Shown: positions 51,570 through 60,246 of the stretch, one piece after another | How positions within the stretch are numbered: the stretch's first letter is position 1 | Layout of the letters: each line of letters starts with the position of its first letter | Origin: Pseudomonas umsongensis | Lineage (GTDB): Bacteria > Pseudomonadota > Gammaproteobacteria > Pseudomonadales > Pseudomonadaceae | Assembly: GCF_002236105.1 (NCBI RefSeq) | Contig: NZ_NIWU01000003.1 | Location: 374,501-438,500, forward strand | Direction: 5' to 3' | DNA length: 64,000 nucleotides | Made by a program: the position numbers and the translations under genes | The notes under the pieces: model-generated | The model's database searches: none | Seen by the model: the letters and a program-made list of their open reading frames with translations, nothing else | What the model was told of the DNA's origin: nothing

Positions 51570-53000
51570 TTAGCGGATAAACAGCTTCTGGATCATTTTC
51601 TGAATGGCTTTGCCATAGGGCGGATAGATCAGCTTCGCCGCGTTGAAGCGCTGCTTGACCAGCACACCCTTGGCCTTGCTGAAGGTCAGGAAGCCTTCGT
51701 GCCCGTGGTAATGGCCCATGCCCGAAGGACCGATACCGCCGAACGGCATGTCATCCTGGGCCACGTGCAGCAGGGTGTCGTTGAGGCAGACGCCTCCGGA
51801 GTGGGTCTCGTTGAGCACACGGTTTTGCTCGCGCTTGTCGTAGCCAAAGTAGTACAGCGCCAGTGGGCGAGGCCGCTGGTTGATATAGGCGAAGGCCTGG
51901 TCCAGATGCTTGTAGGGAACGATCGGCAACAGCGGGCCGAAGATTTCGTCCTGCATCACCGTCATCTCGTCGTTGACGTTAAGCAGCAGGCTATGCGCCA
52001 TGCGACGGCCTTGGCCTTGCTCGAACACTGGAATCAGCAGAGCACCCTTGCTGGTGGCATCGCTGACATAGCCCTTGAGTCGCGCCAGTTGTCGGTCATT
52101 GATGATCGCGGTGTAGTCCGGGTTGTCGGCGAGGGTCGGATAAAAACCGCGAACCGCCTGTCGATAGGCCTCCACGAACGCGCCGACACGATCTTCCGGC
52201 ACCAGCACGTAATCCGGGGCCACGCAGGTCTGGCCGGCATTGAGGGTCTTGCCGAAAGCGATGCGTTCAGCGGCATCCTTGAGCGGTACGTCATGGGAAA
52301 CAATGGCCGGGGACTTGCCGCCCAGTTCCAGGGTGACCGGCGTCAGGTTTTCCGCCGCCGCGCGCATCACGTGTTTGCCAATGCTGGTGGCGCCGGTGAA
52401 CAGCAGGTGATCGAAGGGCAGGCGTGAAAACGCCACGCCGATATCGGCTTCGCCCAGCACCACGCAAACCAGGTCTTCGGGGAAGATTCGCGCGAACAAC
52501 GCCTTGATCAGCAAACCGGTGGCCGGGGTCGATTCGCTGAGTTTGAGCATCACCCGGTTACCTGCCGATAACGCGCCGACCAAAGGCCCGATGGCCAGGT
52601 ACAACGGATAGTTCCACGGCACGATGACCCCGACCACGCCCAGTGGCTGGTAGACCACCTTCGCCGACGCCGGCTGAAACGCGATACCGACTTTGCGCCG
52701 CGACGCGCGCATCCAGCCCTTGAGGTGGCGGCGGGCGTGGTGAATGCCGTGCAGGCTGGGCATCAGTTCGGCGAGCAAGGTTTCATCGGCACTGCGGTTG
52801 CTGAAATCCTGGCTGATCGCATCGATCAAGGCCTGGCGTTCGTTGTCCAGCAAATCACGTAGCGCCTTGAGCCATTGCTGGCGCTGGGCCGCGGGCGGCA
52901 TCGGGTTGGCAGCATAGGCCGCGCGCTGTGCGTCGAACAGGGTCTGAAGCTCTTGCAGGGGCTGCTGGAGATTTTGCAGGTAGGAAATGTCAGCAGTCAT
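51570..53000 (-). CDS. laoC: LaoC-type aldehyde dehydrogenase (coniferyl aldehyde dehydrogenase family)
   Basis: A 476-residue NAD-dependent aldehyde dehydrogenase. Seen: PLGVVGVIVPWNYPLYLAIG, the NAD-binding FTGATSIGKHVM, the catalytic glutamate in VTLELGGKSPAIV, the catalytic cysteine in LNAGQTCVAPDYVLV, and EIFGPLLPIVPY. It would oxidise the long-chain aldehyde made by LaoA/LaoB to the fatty acid. It is the first gene of the operon, divergent from laoR. Confidence 0.92.
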   Translation of the reverse strand: MTADISYLQNLQQPLQELQTLFDAQRAAYAANPMPPAAQRQQWLKALRDLLDNERQALIDAISQDFSNRSADETLLAELMPSLHGIHHARRHLKGWMRASRRKVGIAFQPASAKVVYQPLGVVGVIVPWNYPLYLAIGPLVGALSAGNRVMLKLSESTPATGLLIKALFARIFPEDLVCVVLGEADIGVAFSRLPFDHLLFTGATSIGKHVMRAAAENLTPVTLELGGKSPAIVSHDVPLKDAAERIAFGKTLNAGQTCVAPDYVLVPEDRVGAFVEAYRQAVRGFYPTLADNPDYTAIINDRQLARLKGYVSDATSKGALLIPVFEQGQGRRMAHSLLLNVNDEMTVMQDEIFGPLLPIVPYKHLDQAFAYINQRPRPLALYYFGYDKREQNRVLNETHSGGVCLNDTLLHVAQDDMPFGGIGPSGMGHYHGHEGFLTFSKAKGVLVKQRFNAAKLIYPPYGKAIQKMIQKLFIR

Positions 53001-53031
53001 GGTCGGCTCCGGATTTGTTGTAGTGAGAGCA

Positions 53032-53055
53032 TTTCTAGAGTCTATACTCTAAAAA
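53032..53055. promoter_or_regulatory. Candidate LaoR operator in the laoC/laoR intergenic region
   Basis: An inverted repeat TTTCTAGAGT-CTAT-ACTCTAAAAA (arms of 10, one mismatch) lies 32 bp from the laoC start and 92 bp from the laoR start. The size and symmetry suit a TetR-type repressor. The repeated TATACTCT could overlap the laoC promoter. Confidence 0.6.
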
Positions 53056-53146
53056 GTCAAATACCATCCTCGGCACCGCTTTGTTTTATCGCTCGCGGAT
53101 AGGCCGTAAGATGCCCCTCATCGCACTCTGAATTTAAGCTCAAGCC

Positions 53147-53815
53147 ATGGCCCCAAGGATAAAAACCAGCGAGCGCATCGTGCAGAACAGCCTGGAGCTG
53201 TTCAACCAGCAGGGCGAGCGCAGCATCAGCACCAACCACATCGCCGCCCACATGGAGATTTCTCCGGGCAACCTGTACTACCACTTTCCTAACAAGCAGG
53301 CGATCATCGCCGTGCTGTTCGGTGAGTATGAGAGTCTGGTAGACAGCTTCCTGCGTCCGCCACAGGGGCGCGCCGCCACGGTGGAAGACAAGCGTTTCTA
53401 CCTCAAGGAGCTGTTGTCAGCCATGTGGCGCTACCGGTTCCTGCACCGGGACCTGGAGCACTTGCTCGACAGTGACCCGGAACTGGCGGCCCGCTACCGG
53501 CGCTTTTCCCAGCGCTGCGTGATTCAGGGCGCCGCCATCTACGAAGGTTTTGTTGCCGCCGGCATCCTGAAGATGGATCGGGTGCAGATCGAGTCCCTGA
53601 CGATCAATGCCTGGATCATCCTCACCTCCTGGGTGCGTTTTTTGTGCACCACGCGGGAAAACTCCAGCCACCTCAGCGAACAAGCCATCAAGCGCGGCGT
53701 GTACCAGGTATTGGTGCTGGAGGCGGGTTTCGTCACGGATCAGGCTCGCGACGCGGTCGATGCGCTGTTTGAAGAGTTTTACGTGCCGTTGGCCCAGGCA
53801 TTGGAAGAAGTATGA
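53147..53815 (+). CDS. laoR: LaoR-type TetR-family repressor
   Basis: A 222-residue TetR regulator. N-terminal helix-turn-helix ISTNHIAAHMEISPGNLYYHFPNKQAIIAVLF; the C-terminal part is a helical ligand and dimer domain (WIILTSWVRFL). In P. aeruginosa LaoR represses the lao genes until long-chain alcohol or fatty-acid-derived inducers appear. It is divergent from laoC with a palindromic site between them. Confidence 0.9.
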   Translation: MAPRIKTSERIVQNSLELFNQQGERSISTNHIAAHMEISPGNLYYHFPNKQAIIAVLFGEYESLVDSFLRPPQGRAATVEDKRFYLKELLSAMWRYRFLHRDLEHLLDSDPELAARYRRFSQRCVIQGAAIYEGFVAAGILKMDRVQIESLTINAWIILTSWVRFLCTTRENSSHLSEQAIKRGVYQVLVLEAGFVTDQARDAVDALFEEFYVPLAQALEEV

Positions 53816-53863
53816 AATAACGAATGCTGCAGGATCGAAAACAGCCCATCACAGGAGCCCGTT

Positions 53864-54718
53864 ATGCCCATTGCGCAACTGATCAGCCCGCAAGCACTGG
53901 ACCTGAAAAAGGACCAGCCGGGGTTGGTGATTCTTGATTGTCGTTTTGCTCTCGAAGACCCGGATTACGGCCAGCGCAGCTACGCACAAGGGCACATCGC
54001 CGGCTCGTCTTTTGCCGATCTTGAGCGCGACCTGAGTGGCAAAGTGGTCAAGGGCGTGACCGGGCGCCATCCATTGCCCGAGCCGGCGGACTTGATCGAA
54101 CGCCTGCAGGCGTGGGGCATCAACGCCGACAGCGAAGTGGTCTTGTACGACGACGGTCCGGGTGCCTTTGCAGCGCGGGCCTGGTGGTTGCTGGCCTGGT
54201 TGGGCAAGCGTGACGGCGTGTTTATCCTCGACGGCGGGCTTAAGGCCTGGCACGCGGCGGGCTTGCCCCTGAGCCTGGACCCACCGTCGAGTAGCCGCGG
54301 CACATTTACCGGAGTGCCGGACAACGCGCTGATCCTCAGTGCCGAGCAGTTGCAGGAGCGCCTGGCCCAACCCGCGCTGACCTTGCTCGATGCCCGTGCC
54401 TTGCCGCGCTTCAAGGGCGAGGTTGAACCGATCGACCCGATTGCCGGCCACATTCCTGGTGCGCAATGTGCGGCCTTCACCGACAACTTGGGCAGCGACG
54501 GGCGTTTCCTGCCAGCCGATCAGCTCAAGCAGCGGTTTGCCGCAAAACTCGGCGAGCGCTCGCCGGCCGATCTGGTGGCGTATTGCGGTTCCGGTGTGAC
54601 GGCGTGCCATAACCTGTTCGCCCTGTGCCTGGCGGGTTATCCGTTGGGGTCGTTGTATGCTGGGTCGTGGAGTGAGTGGATCAATGATCCTGCGCGGGGC
54701 GTTGCCATCGGCGAGTAA
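53864..54718 (+). CDS. Two-domain rhodanese sulfurtransferase (SseA/3-mercaptopyruvate type)
   Basis: A 284-residue protein of two rhodanese domains. The N-terminal domain has VILDCRFALEDPDYGQRSY and GHIAGSSFADLERDLSG and is inactive. The C-terminal domain has LLDARALPRFKGE, GHIPGAQCAAF and the active-site loop AYCGSGVTACHN. CGSGVTA is the loop typical of 3-mercaptopyruvate sulfurtransferases, as opposed to CRKG[VK]T of thiosulfate rhodaneses. No signal peptide, so cytoplasmic. The start is ATG 53864; AGGAG lies 12 bp upstream. Confidence 0.92.
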   Translation: MPIAQLISPQALDLKKDQPGLVILDCRFALEDPDYGQRSYAQGHIAGSSFADLERDLSGKVVKGVTGRHPLPEPADLIERLQAWGINADSEVVLYDDGPGAFAARAWWLLAWLGKRDGVFILDGGLKAWHAAGLPLSLDPPSSSRGTFTGVPDNALILSAEQLQERLAQPALTLLDARALPRFKGEVEPIDPIAGHIPGAQCAAFTDNLGSDGRFLPADQLKQRFAAKLGERSPADLVAYCGSGVTACHNLFALCLAGYPLGSLYAGSWSEWINDPARGVAIGE

Positions 54719-54723
54719 AGATC

Positions 54724-54795
54724 AAAAGATCACAGCCTGCGGCAGCTCCTACCTGAGTAGGCCACTGTAGGAGCTGCCGCAGGCTGCGATCTTTT
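54724..54795. repeat. Inverted repeat (GATCGCAGCC family) at the sulfurtransferase/AraC junction
   Basis: Arms 54724-54752 and 54767-54795 match over 29 bp with one mismatch. The right arm runs into the stop codon of the convergent AraC gene. Same family as 48181. Confidence 0.92.
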
Positions 54796-55621
54796 AGAGG
54801 CGCGCGCTGCGATACGCTCCAGGTCCAACCCCATACACCTGCTTGAACTGCCGGCTCAGATGACTCTGGTCGGCAAACCCCAGCTGTGTCGCGACGTCCA
54901 GCGGCAAACAACCACCCTGCAGCAACGCCCGCGCCCGAGCGATGCGTTGCTGCATCAGCCATGTGTGTGGCGGCATGCCGGTGGCGCGGCGGAACACCCG
55001 TGCGAAGTGGAAAGGCGACAAGTTCACCGTCGCCGCCAGTTCTTCCAGCGAAGGCGGCGCCGCCAGTTGTGCCTGCAGCAGCTCCTTGGCCAAAGTCACT
55101 GCCCGGTGCTCCTTGCCCGGTTTGCCGGCAACGGGAACTGCTGCGTGGCGTTGCAGCAGTGACAGCATCAGCTCCCGCCAGGCAGTCTGCTGCTGCAGGG
55201 CTGTGGCGGGGCTTTCCAGCAAGCGATGTAACTGACAAAAGCCGTTGACCAGGTCCTGGTCGCGATACAGCGTGGCGCCGAATGCCGGCAGGTGATGGGT
55301 CGGCAGTTCCAGCTCGGCCAACAGTGAAAGAATCTGCTCGCTGTCGGGATAAAACGCCCGGTACAACCAGCCGTCTTCCGTACCCTTGTGGCCTGTGTGC
55401 AGTTCATCAGGGTTGATCAGCACCAGTGTGCCACTGCCTGCCAGGTGTTCGGCACCGCGATAGCGGTAACGCTGGGCGCCGGCCATGATCATGCCGATCA
55501 CATAGCCATCATGCACATGGGGGGCGAAACGGTGATCGATGTAGCGTGCCGACAACAGCTCGATCCCGGCCAACGGCGCCGTTTGCCAGAAGTGGATGGA
55601 CTCGCCCTGGGTGTTGCCCAT
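54794..55621 (-). CDS. AraC-family transcriptional regulator
   Basis: A 275-residue regulator. N-terminal cupin-like sensor (APHVHDGYVIGMIMAGAQRYRY, LVLINPDELHTGH) and C-terminal AraC DNA-binding domain with two helix-turn-helices (LEELAATVNLSPFHFARVFR and DVATQLGFADQSHLSRQFKQ, then the GVGPGAYR ending). Target genes are not evident; neighbours are a sulfurtransferase gene and yheT. The stop codon overlaps a palindromic repeat. Confidence 0.9.
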   Translation of the reverse strand: MGNTQGESIHFWQTAPLAGIELLSARYIDHRFAPHVHDGYVIGMIMAGAQRYRYRGAEHLAGSGTLVLINPDELHTGHKGTEDGWLYRAFYPDSEQILSLLAELELPTHHLPAFGATLYRDQDLVNGFCQLHRLLESPATALQQQTAWRELMLSLLQRHAAVPVAGKPGKEHRAVTLAKELLQAQLAAPPSLEELAATVNLSPFHFARVFRRATGMPPHTWLMQQRIARARALLQGGCLPLDVATQLGFADQSHLSRQFKQVYGVGPGAYRSARL

Positions 55622-55624
55622 GGC

Positions 55625-56638
55625 CTAGCCGCGTCCCACGGTAGTCAGCCACTGCGGAATGCGCCGCTCCAGGTAGTACCCTGGTTGGCGGAACGTGCCA
55701 TCGACAAATCCGACATGCCCGCCCCGGGCCTGCAATTCGAATTGCGTGCAGGCTGACAACTCGTCAGCCTGCGGCAGGCTGTGGGGAAAAACGAAGGGGT
55801 CATCGGCAGCCTGAATGATCAGGGTGGGTGTACAGATTTCGCCGAGGAAGTAGCGGCTCGATGCGCGACGATAGTAGTCCTGGGCATCCGCGAAACCATT
55901 GAGGGGCGCGGTCACCCGGCCATCGAAATCCCAGAACGTGCGCATGTTTTCCAGCGAGCCCAGCGCAGCGAGTGCCGCGAGACCCTCCTCGCGCCCGTCA
56001 TGCTGAAACTGGCGTTGCTTGTTCTTGATGTAGGCCAGCATCTCGCGCATGAAATGCGCCTGATAGACCTTTGAGAAACCCTGGCCGATGCGGTCGGCGC
56101 ACTGGTCCAGGCGAAACGGCACCGACACCGCCACCGCGCCGAGCACGCCGCTGGCACTGCCGGTTTCACCCAGATGCTTGAGCAGCACATTGCCGCCCAG
56201 GGAATAACCGACGGCATACAACGGTGCGAGTGGACGCTTTGCCCGCAGGTGCCTGATGGTTTCGGCCAGGTCTTCACTGGCGCCGGAATGATAGCTGCGC
56301 GGCAACAGATTGGGTTCGCCGGAGCAGCCGCGCCAGTTCAGCGCGACACTGGCCCAGCCCTGGTCGCCCAGCGCTTTCTGTATGCCGGCAACATAAGGTG
56401 AATTCGACGAACCGGTCAGTCCGTGCAACACCAGGACCAGAGGCGCATCGACAGTGTGCGGGCCATGCCAGTCAAGGTCGAGGAAGTCGCCATCCTCGAG
56501 CCACAGGCGTTCACGCTCGCGTTGCAGGTGGGTGGTTTTGCGCCACAGCGGCCCCCACAAGGTCTGCAAGTGCGGATTGCCGAGGCCGAAGGCTGGTCTG
56601 AAGGCGGGCGGTTCAGTGATCGTGTGGCGGGGTTGCAC
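55625..56638 (-). CDS. yheT: YheT-family alpha/beta hydrolase
   Basis: A 337-residue hydrolase with a GTG start (56638). Seen: opening GLGNPHLQTLWGPLW, LVLVLHGLTGSSNSPY, LNWRGCSGEPN, the nucleophile elbow GYSLGGNVLLKHLG, the acid in QAADDPFVF, and the His in RGGHVGF. This is the YheT/ABHD1-3-like group, possibly acting on lipid esters. An ATG at 56640 is in another frame. It occupies the same place before the rsmD/M16 cluster as in P. aeruginosa (PA0368). Confidence 0.92.
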   Translation of the reverse strand: MQPRHTITEPPAFRPAFGLGNPHLQTLWGPLWRKTTHLQRERERLWLEDGDFLDLDWHGPHTVDAPLVLVLHGLTGSSNSPYVAGIQKALGDQGWASVALNWRGCSGEPNLLPRSYHSGASEDLAETIRHLRAKRPLAPLYAVGYSLGGNVLLKHLGETGSASGVLGAVAVSVPFRLDQCADRIGQGFSKVYQAHFMREMLAYIKNKQRQFQHDGREEGLAALAALGSLENMRTFWDFDGRVTAPLNGFADAQDYYRRASSRYFLGEICTPTLIIQAADDPFVFPHSLPQADELSACTQFELQARGGHVGFVDGTFRQPGYYLERRIPQWLTTVGRG

Positions 56639-56718
56639 ATCCGTTCTCGTTAAAGGTCTTCGTGAAACCGCACAATGACGCGGCCGGCTTGCGCCGCGAC
56701 CGCGTCGTCATGGGAAAT

Positions 56719-58179
56719 CTAACTTGCCACAATCTCGTCGGTTTCGCGACAGATGCCATCGGCCGCACTTTCCATAGGGGCTGGTAGCGGTTGCTGGTCG
56801 GCCTTGGGCCCCAGGATGACTGTGCTCCATTGCTCGCTGTCGAGATGTCGGATAAGTGCGTTCTTGACCGATGCGAGGTCCAATGCCAAGGCTTTTTCAG
56901 TGGAAAAGTCGAGGCTCAATGGTAAGTCGTTGACAGCGATGTCGCGCAGCTGCCCCACGATCTGTGTATTGGTGGTGCTGTTCAATGGCGCGCTGCCGGC
57001 CAGTCGCGTTTTGGTGTCATCGAGTTCTTCCTGGGTGGGGCCGTGGATCAGGAAGTCACGAGACATCTCCTTGATTTTTGTCATTACCCCATCGGCGACT
57101 TCCGGTCTGGTCTGCAGCTCGATTGTCATGATGCCTTGCGCCTGAAGGGTAGAAAGCCCGGCTTGAACGTCATAAGTGAGACCACGAAGCTCACGAAGTT
57201 CATGCATCAGCCGATTTGTGAAAATCTGGCTCGCCATCTGCAATGCAACATAGTCTGGACTGGCGCGCAGGACGCCTGGCTGGGCAAGGCGCACGTAAGC
57301 CTGGTTCGTTGGCCTTTGCAGCTGCAGAAAACCTGGAGAGGCGGGACTGTCCGGGGCTTTTATCGTGGCAACGGTGGGTCCCAGGGGTAATGCACTGGAA
57401 ATCTGTGCGCCAATGCGCTGGGCTTCGTCCTCCGTAAGGTCGCCGACCAGCGTTATCATCGCGTTGCCTGCTGCGTACCCGTGGCGGTGGAAGTCCTGGA
57501 CCTGATTGTGGGTGATGGCGGCAAGACCGTCCCTGGTCCCATACACGGACTGTACATAACCGTGTCCGGGGGACAGCAATCCCTGTAGGGCTTTATTGGC
57601 CTGGTAGGCATGGAACTGGTCCTCAGTGTCGAGGAAGTGCAGTAGCTGGGACTTCGCCACAGGCAGGGACTGTTCCGGCAATGAAGGTTTGCCAAGCATC
57701 TGGGCAAACAGCGCCAAGGCAGGAACACGTTGGGCTTCATCGCTCAAGCTGCGCAAGGAAAAGTTGGCCCGATCCTGAGTGATACCCATGCCCAGTCTGG
57801 CTCCCAGTTGGTCGAAGCTTTCCAGAATGGCATTGAGGTCCTTGCCATCCACGCCTTCATTCAAAAGGCTGTAGGTCAGGGCTGCCAGGCCAGGTTGATG
57901 GGGGGTGTGAGCGCTGCCGGCGGCAAAGCTGACATGCACGTCGAACATGGGCAGGCCGGGGGTGCGAATGAACAGGACCTTGGTTCCGGAAAGGGTCTTG
58001 TATCCCTTGATCGGTAGCGACCGCGCAACCGATTGGGCCTGAGGCTCATTCAGTGATTGCAACATGACTTTTTGTGGTGCGGTCATTGTGGTGGCAACAG
58101 CCGTAAGCGCCTGCCCGCTCATCAGCACGCCAGACAGTATTAGCCATATGCCTTTCATGAAGGGTGTGAACTTATCCAT
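56719..58179 (-). CDS. M16 family peptidase-like subunit without HxxEH (second pair)
   Basis: A 486-residue M16 protein with an N-terminal signal peptide (to about residue 28). It keeps M16 folds (PMFDVHVSFAAGSAHTPHQPGLAAL, GNAMITLVGDLTEDEAQRIGAQ, LMHELRELRGLTYDVQAGLS) but lacks the zinc-binding HxxEH, so it should be the non-catalytic partner. Its ATG overlaps the end of the catalytic subunit gene by 8 bp. Compared with the pair at 60246-63084 it has the same domain order but lower GC and quite different sequence. Start alternatives: ATG 58179 (good GGAG) or ATG 58158. Confidence 0.88.
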   Translation of the reverse strand: MDKFTPFMKGIWLILSGVLMSGQALTAVATTMTAPQKVMLQSLNEPQAQSVARSLPIKGYKTLSGTKVLFIRTPGLPMFDVHVSFAAGSAHTPHQPGLAALTYSLLNEGVDGKDLNAILESFDQLGARLGMGITQDRANFSLRSLSDEAQRVPALALFAQMLGKPSLPEQSLPVAKSQLLHFLDTEDQFHAYQANKALQGLLSPGHGYVQSVYGTRDGLAAITHNQVQDFHRHGYAAGNAMITLVGDLTEDEAQRIGAQISSALPLGPTVATIKAPDSPASPGFLQLQRPTNQAYVRLAQPGVLRASPDYVALQMASQIFTNRLMHELRELRGLTYDVQAGLSTLQAQGIMTIELQTRPEVADGVMTKIKEMSRDFLIHGPTQEELDDTKTRLAGSAPLNSTTNTQIVGQLRDIAVNDLPLSLDFSTEKALALDLASVKNALIRHLDSEQWSTVILGPKADQQPLPAPMESAADGICRETDEIVAS

Positions 58180-59518
58180 TGTTCTTCTCCGGCAGGATCC
58201 GGGCGATGCTCATCCGTTCGCGTGTCAGGTAAGTGATTGCAGCGTTTTGAATATCCAGGGGAGTGATCTTGTTCAGCTCATCCGTGTCCTGATCCGCCAA
58301 CTGCCAGTCGAGGCCAATGCTTTCCAGCAGGCCGAGTGTACTGGCTTGGCCTTCCAGATCATCTTGTGCATAAACCGTGTTGGCGATCAGGATGGTTTTG
58401 GCCCGATCCAGTTCGGCCTTTTCCGGTGCCTTGCCTTTCAGTTCATCAATCGTTTGCCACAGGCGCGCAAGTGCCTGGTCTGGACTCGTGACCTTGTCGA
58501 GGTTGAGTTGAGTGCTGATGGTCAGCAACGAATCGCCGCGAGTGAAGGCGTCGTACCCTGACTGGACCTCGGAAAATATCGCTTCGCCAAACTGCAGTTG
58601 CTGTTTGATTCGTGCACTGTTGGAACCTGCCAACAGGATTTCGAGCAGGCGCAGGGCATGAGCGGTCCCGCGCTCTTGCGCAGTGGCCAGGCCAGGAATG
58701 TTGAAACTCATGATGAGCTGCGGAGCCGATATCGGGGCGTACAGGGTCAACGACCTTTCGCCGGGTGTGGACAATTCGACAGGTACGACGGCAACCGGCG
58801 TCGTGCGTCGATCCAGGTGATCGAAGTATTTCTGTGCCAACGCCTTGACCCCGTCAGGGGTGACATTGCCAACGACCACCAGCGTCGCATTGTTGGGTGC
58901 GTACCAGGCCTGGTACCACTGCTGCAGTTGAAGGGCCTCCAGCCGCTGCAGGTCGTGCATCCAGCCTATGACCGGGGTGCGATAGGCGCTGCTCAGGTAG
59001 GCGAGGCTTTCCAGGCGTTCGAGGCTCAGGGCTGAAACATGGTCGTCGATACTATTGCGACGCTCCTGCTTTATAACGTCCAGCTCCGTGGTGAAATCTT
59101 GCTCACGCAACCTGGCCGTACTCATCAGGTCGGCCATGATTTCGAACGCAACAGCCAGCCTGCCGGGGGCAAGTGTCTGGTAATAGACGGTGTAGTCCTT
59201 ACCGGTAAATGCGTTTTCGTTGGCCCCGAGTTTCTCCAGTATTGCGGGAAACTCTCCGGCGCAGGCTTTGCTGCTGCCTTTGTAGACCATGTGCTCGAGG
59301 GCGTGGGACAGGCCGGACTGGCCAGGCGTTTCGTAGCTTGAACCGACTTTCAGCCAGAGTTGGGCGGTGACGGCTGCAGATCGATGATCTTCACGCACGA
59401 CAACCTTAAGTCCATTGTCCAGGGTGAAAGCTTGAGTCAAAGGGGGTGATGCGGCGACAGCCAAGAGCGGCAGCCACCCGATAAAGAGCAACAGACATGT
59501 GCTGCAGGAGATGTTCAT
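58172..59518 (-). CDS. M16 family zinc metallopeptidase, catalytic subunit (second pair)
   Basis: A 448-residue periplasmic peptidase with a signal peptide (residues 1-22). The zinc site is visible as HALEHMVYKGS, with the distal glutamate in VIKQERRNSIDDH. Other marks: YETPGQSGLSHALEH, YAPNNATLVVVGNVTPDGVK. It resembles the catalytic gene at 61729 (same order YETPGQ, EHM-KGS, NNATLVVVG-VTPD) and is probably an old duplicate. It is transcribed with the non-catalytic subunit that overlaps its end and lies about 125 bp after rsmD. Confidence 0.9.
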   Translation of the reverse strand: MNISCSTCLLLFIGWLPLLAVAASPPLTQAFTLDNGLKVVVREDHRSAAVTAQLWLKVGSSYETPGQSGLSHALEHMVYKGSSKACAGEFPAILEKLGANENAFTGKDYTVYYQTLAPGRLAVAFEIMADLMSTARLREQDFTTELDVIKQERRNSIDDHVSALSLERLESLAYLSSAYRTPVIGWMHDLQRLEALQLQQWYQAWYAPNNATLVVVGNVTPDGVKALAQKYFDHLDRRTTPVAVVPVELSTPGERSLTLYAPISAPQLIMSFNIPGLATAQERGTAHALRLLEILLAGSNSARIKQQLQFGEAIFSEVQSGYDAFTRGDSLLTISTQLNLDKVTSPDQALARLWQTIDELKGKAPEKAELDRAKTILIANTVYAQDDLEGQASTLGLLESIGLDWQLADQDTDELNKITPLDIQNAAITYLTRERMSIARILPEKNNG

Positions 59519-59643
59519 CCGTGTACATCCTCAGTGGTTTGCAGGTATTTGCACAAACCACTGTGGATTATCTGGAGGGTCGTCTGGCGGTAACTATGTA
59601 GCGCGTATTCAGGGTAATTGCGGGGCGGTCATGTCACAGGGAT

Positions 59644-60246
59644 TCAGGCGCTGCGTTGCCACAACGAGTAGTAGACACGTCCGGACTTCTGCTCCCGGTG
59701 CAGGCGCCAGTTCTCAGGCAGGCCGAGGGTCGAGGGTGCGCTTTCGCTTTCGGTGTACACCCAGGCATCTTCGGCCAGCCACTGGCGCTCTTCTAGCAGC
59801 GTGCAAACGGCGGGCAGCAAGTTCTGGTTGAACGGCGGGTCAAGGAACACCAGGTCGTAGGCAATCGCTGGCTGGATTTCCAGATAACGCAGGGCATCGG
59901 CGGTCTGGACCTGGCCGGTGGTGCAACGCAGCGTGCCCAGGTGCTCCTTGAGGCTGGACACCGCAAGGCTGCTGGCATCCAGTGCCTGGCCCATGGCTGC
60001 GCCACGGGACAATGCTTCGAGAAACAGCGCGCCGCTGCCGGTGAACGGATCGAGCACCTTGGCGCCCGGGACGTAGGGTGCGAGCCAGTTGAACAGGGTT
60101 TCACGCACCCGGTCCGGCGTCGGGCGCAGGCCTGGAGCGTCGGGGAAGCTCAGTTTGCGGCTGCGCCATTCGCCGCCGATGATGCGCAGCTGGTTCACAC
60201 CGTTATGCACGTTGTGGACAGGTTTTTTCGGGCGAGAAGTGGCCAT
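59644..60246 (-). CDS. rsmD: 16S rRNA (guanine(966)-N2)-methyltransferase RsmD
   Basis: A 200-residue SAM methyltransferase acting on G966 of 16S rRNA. Seen: QLRIIGGEWRSRKLSFPD, GLRPTPDRVRETLFNWL, the SAM motif VLDPFTGSGALFLEALSRGA, and the catalytic DPPF (VFLDPPFNQ). Its ATG overlaps the stop codon of the upstream M16 subunit gene by one base (TAATG read on the minus strand), so it is in one operon with that pair. Confidence 0.96.
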   Translation of the reverse strand: MATSRPKKPVHNVHNGVNQLRIIGGEWRSRKLSFPDAPGLRPTPDRVRETLFNWLAPYVPGAKVLDPFTGSGALFLEALSRGAAMGQALDASSLAVSSLKEHLGTLRCTTGQVQTADALRYLEIQPAIAYDLVFLDPPFNQNLLPAVCTLLEERQWLAEDAWVYTESESAPSTLGLPENWRLHREQKSGRVYYSLWQRSA

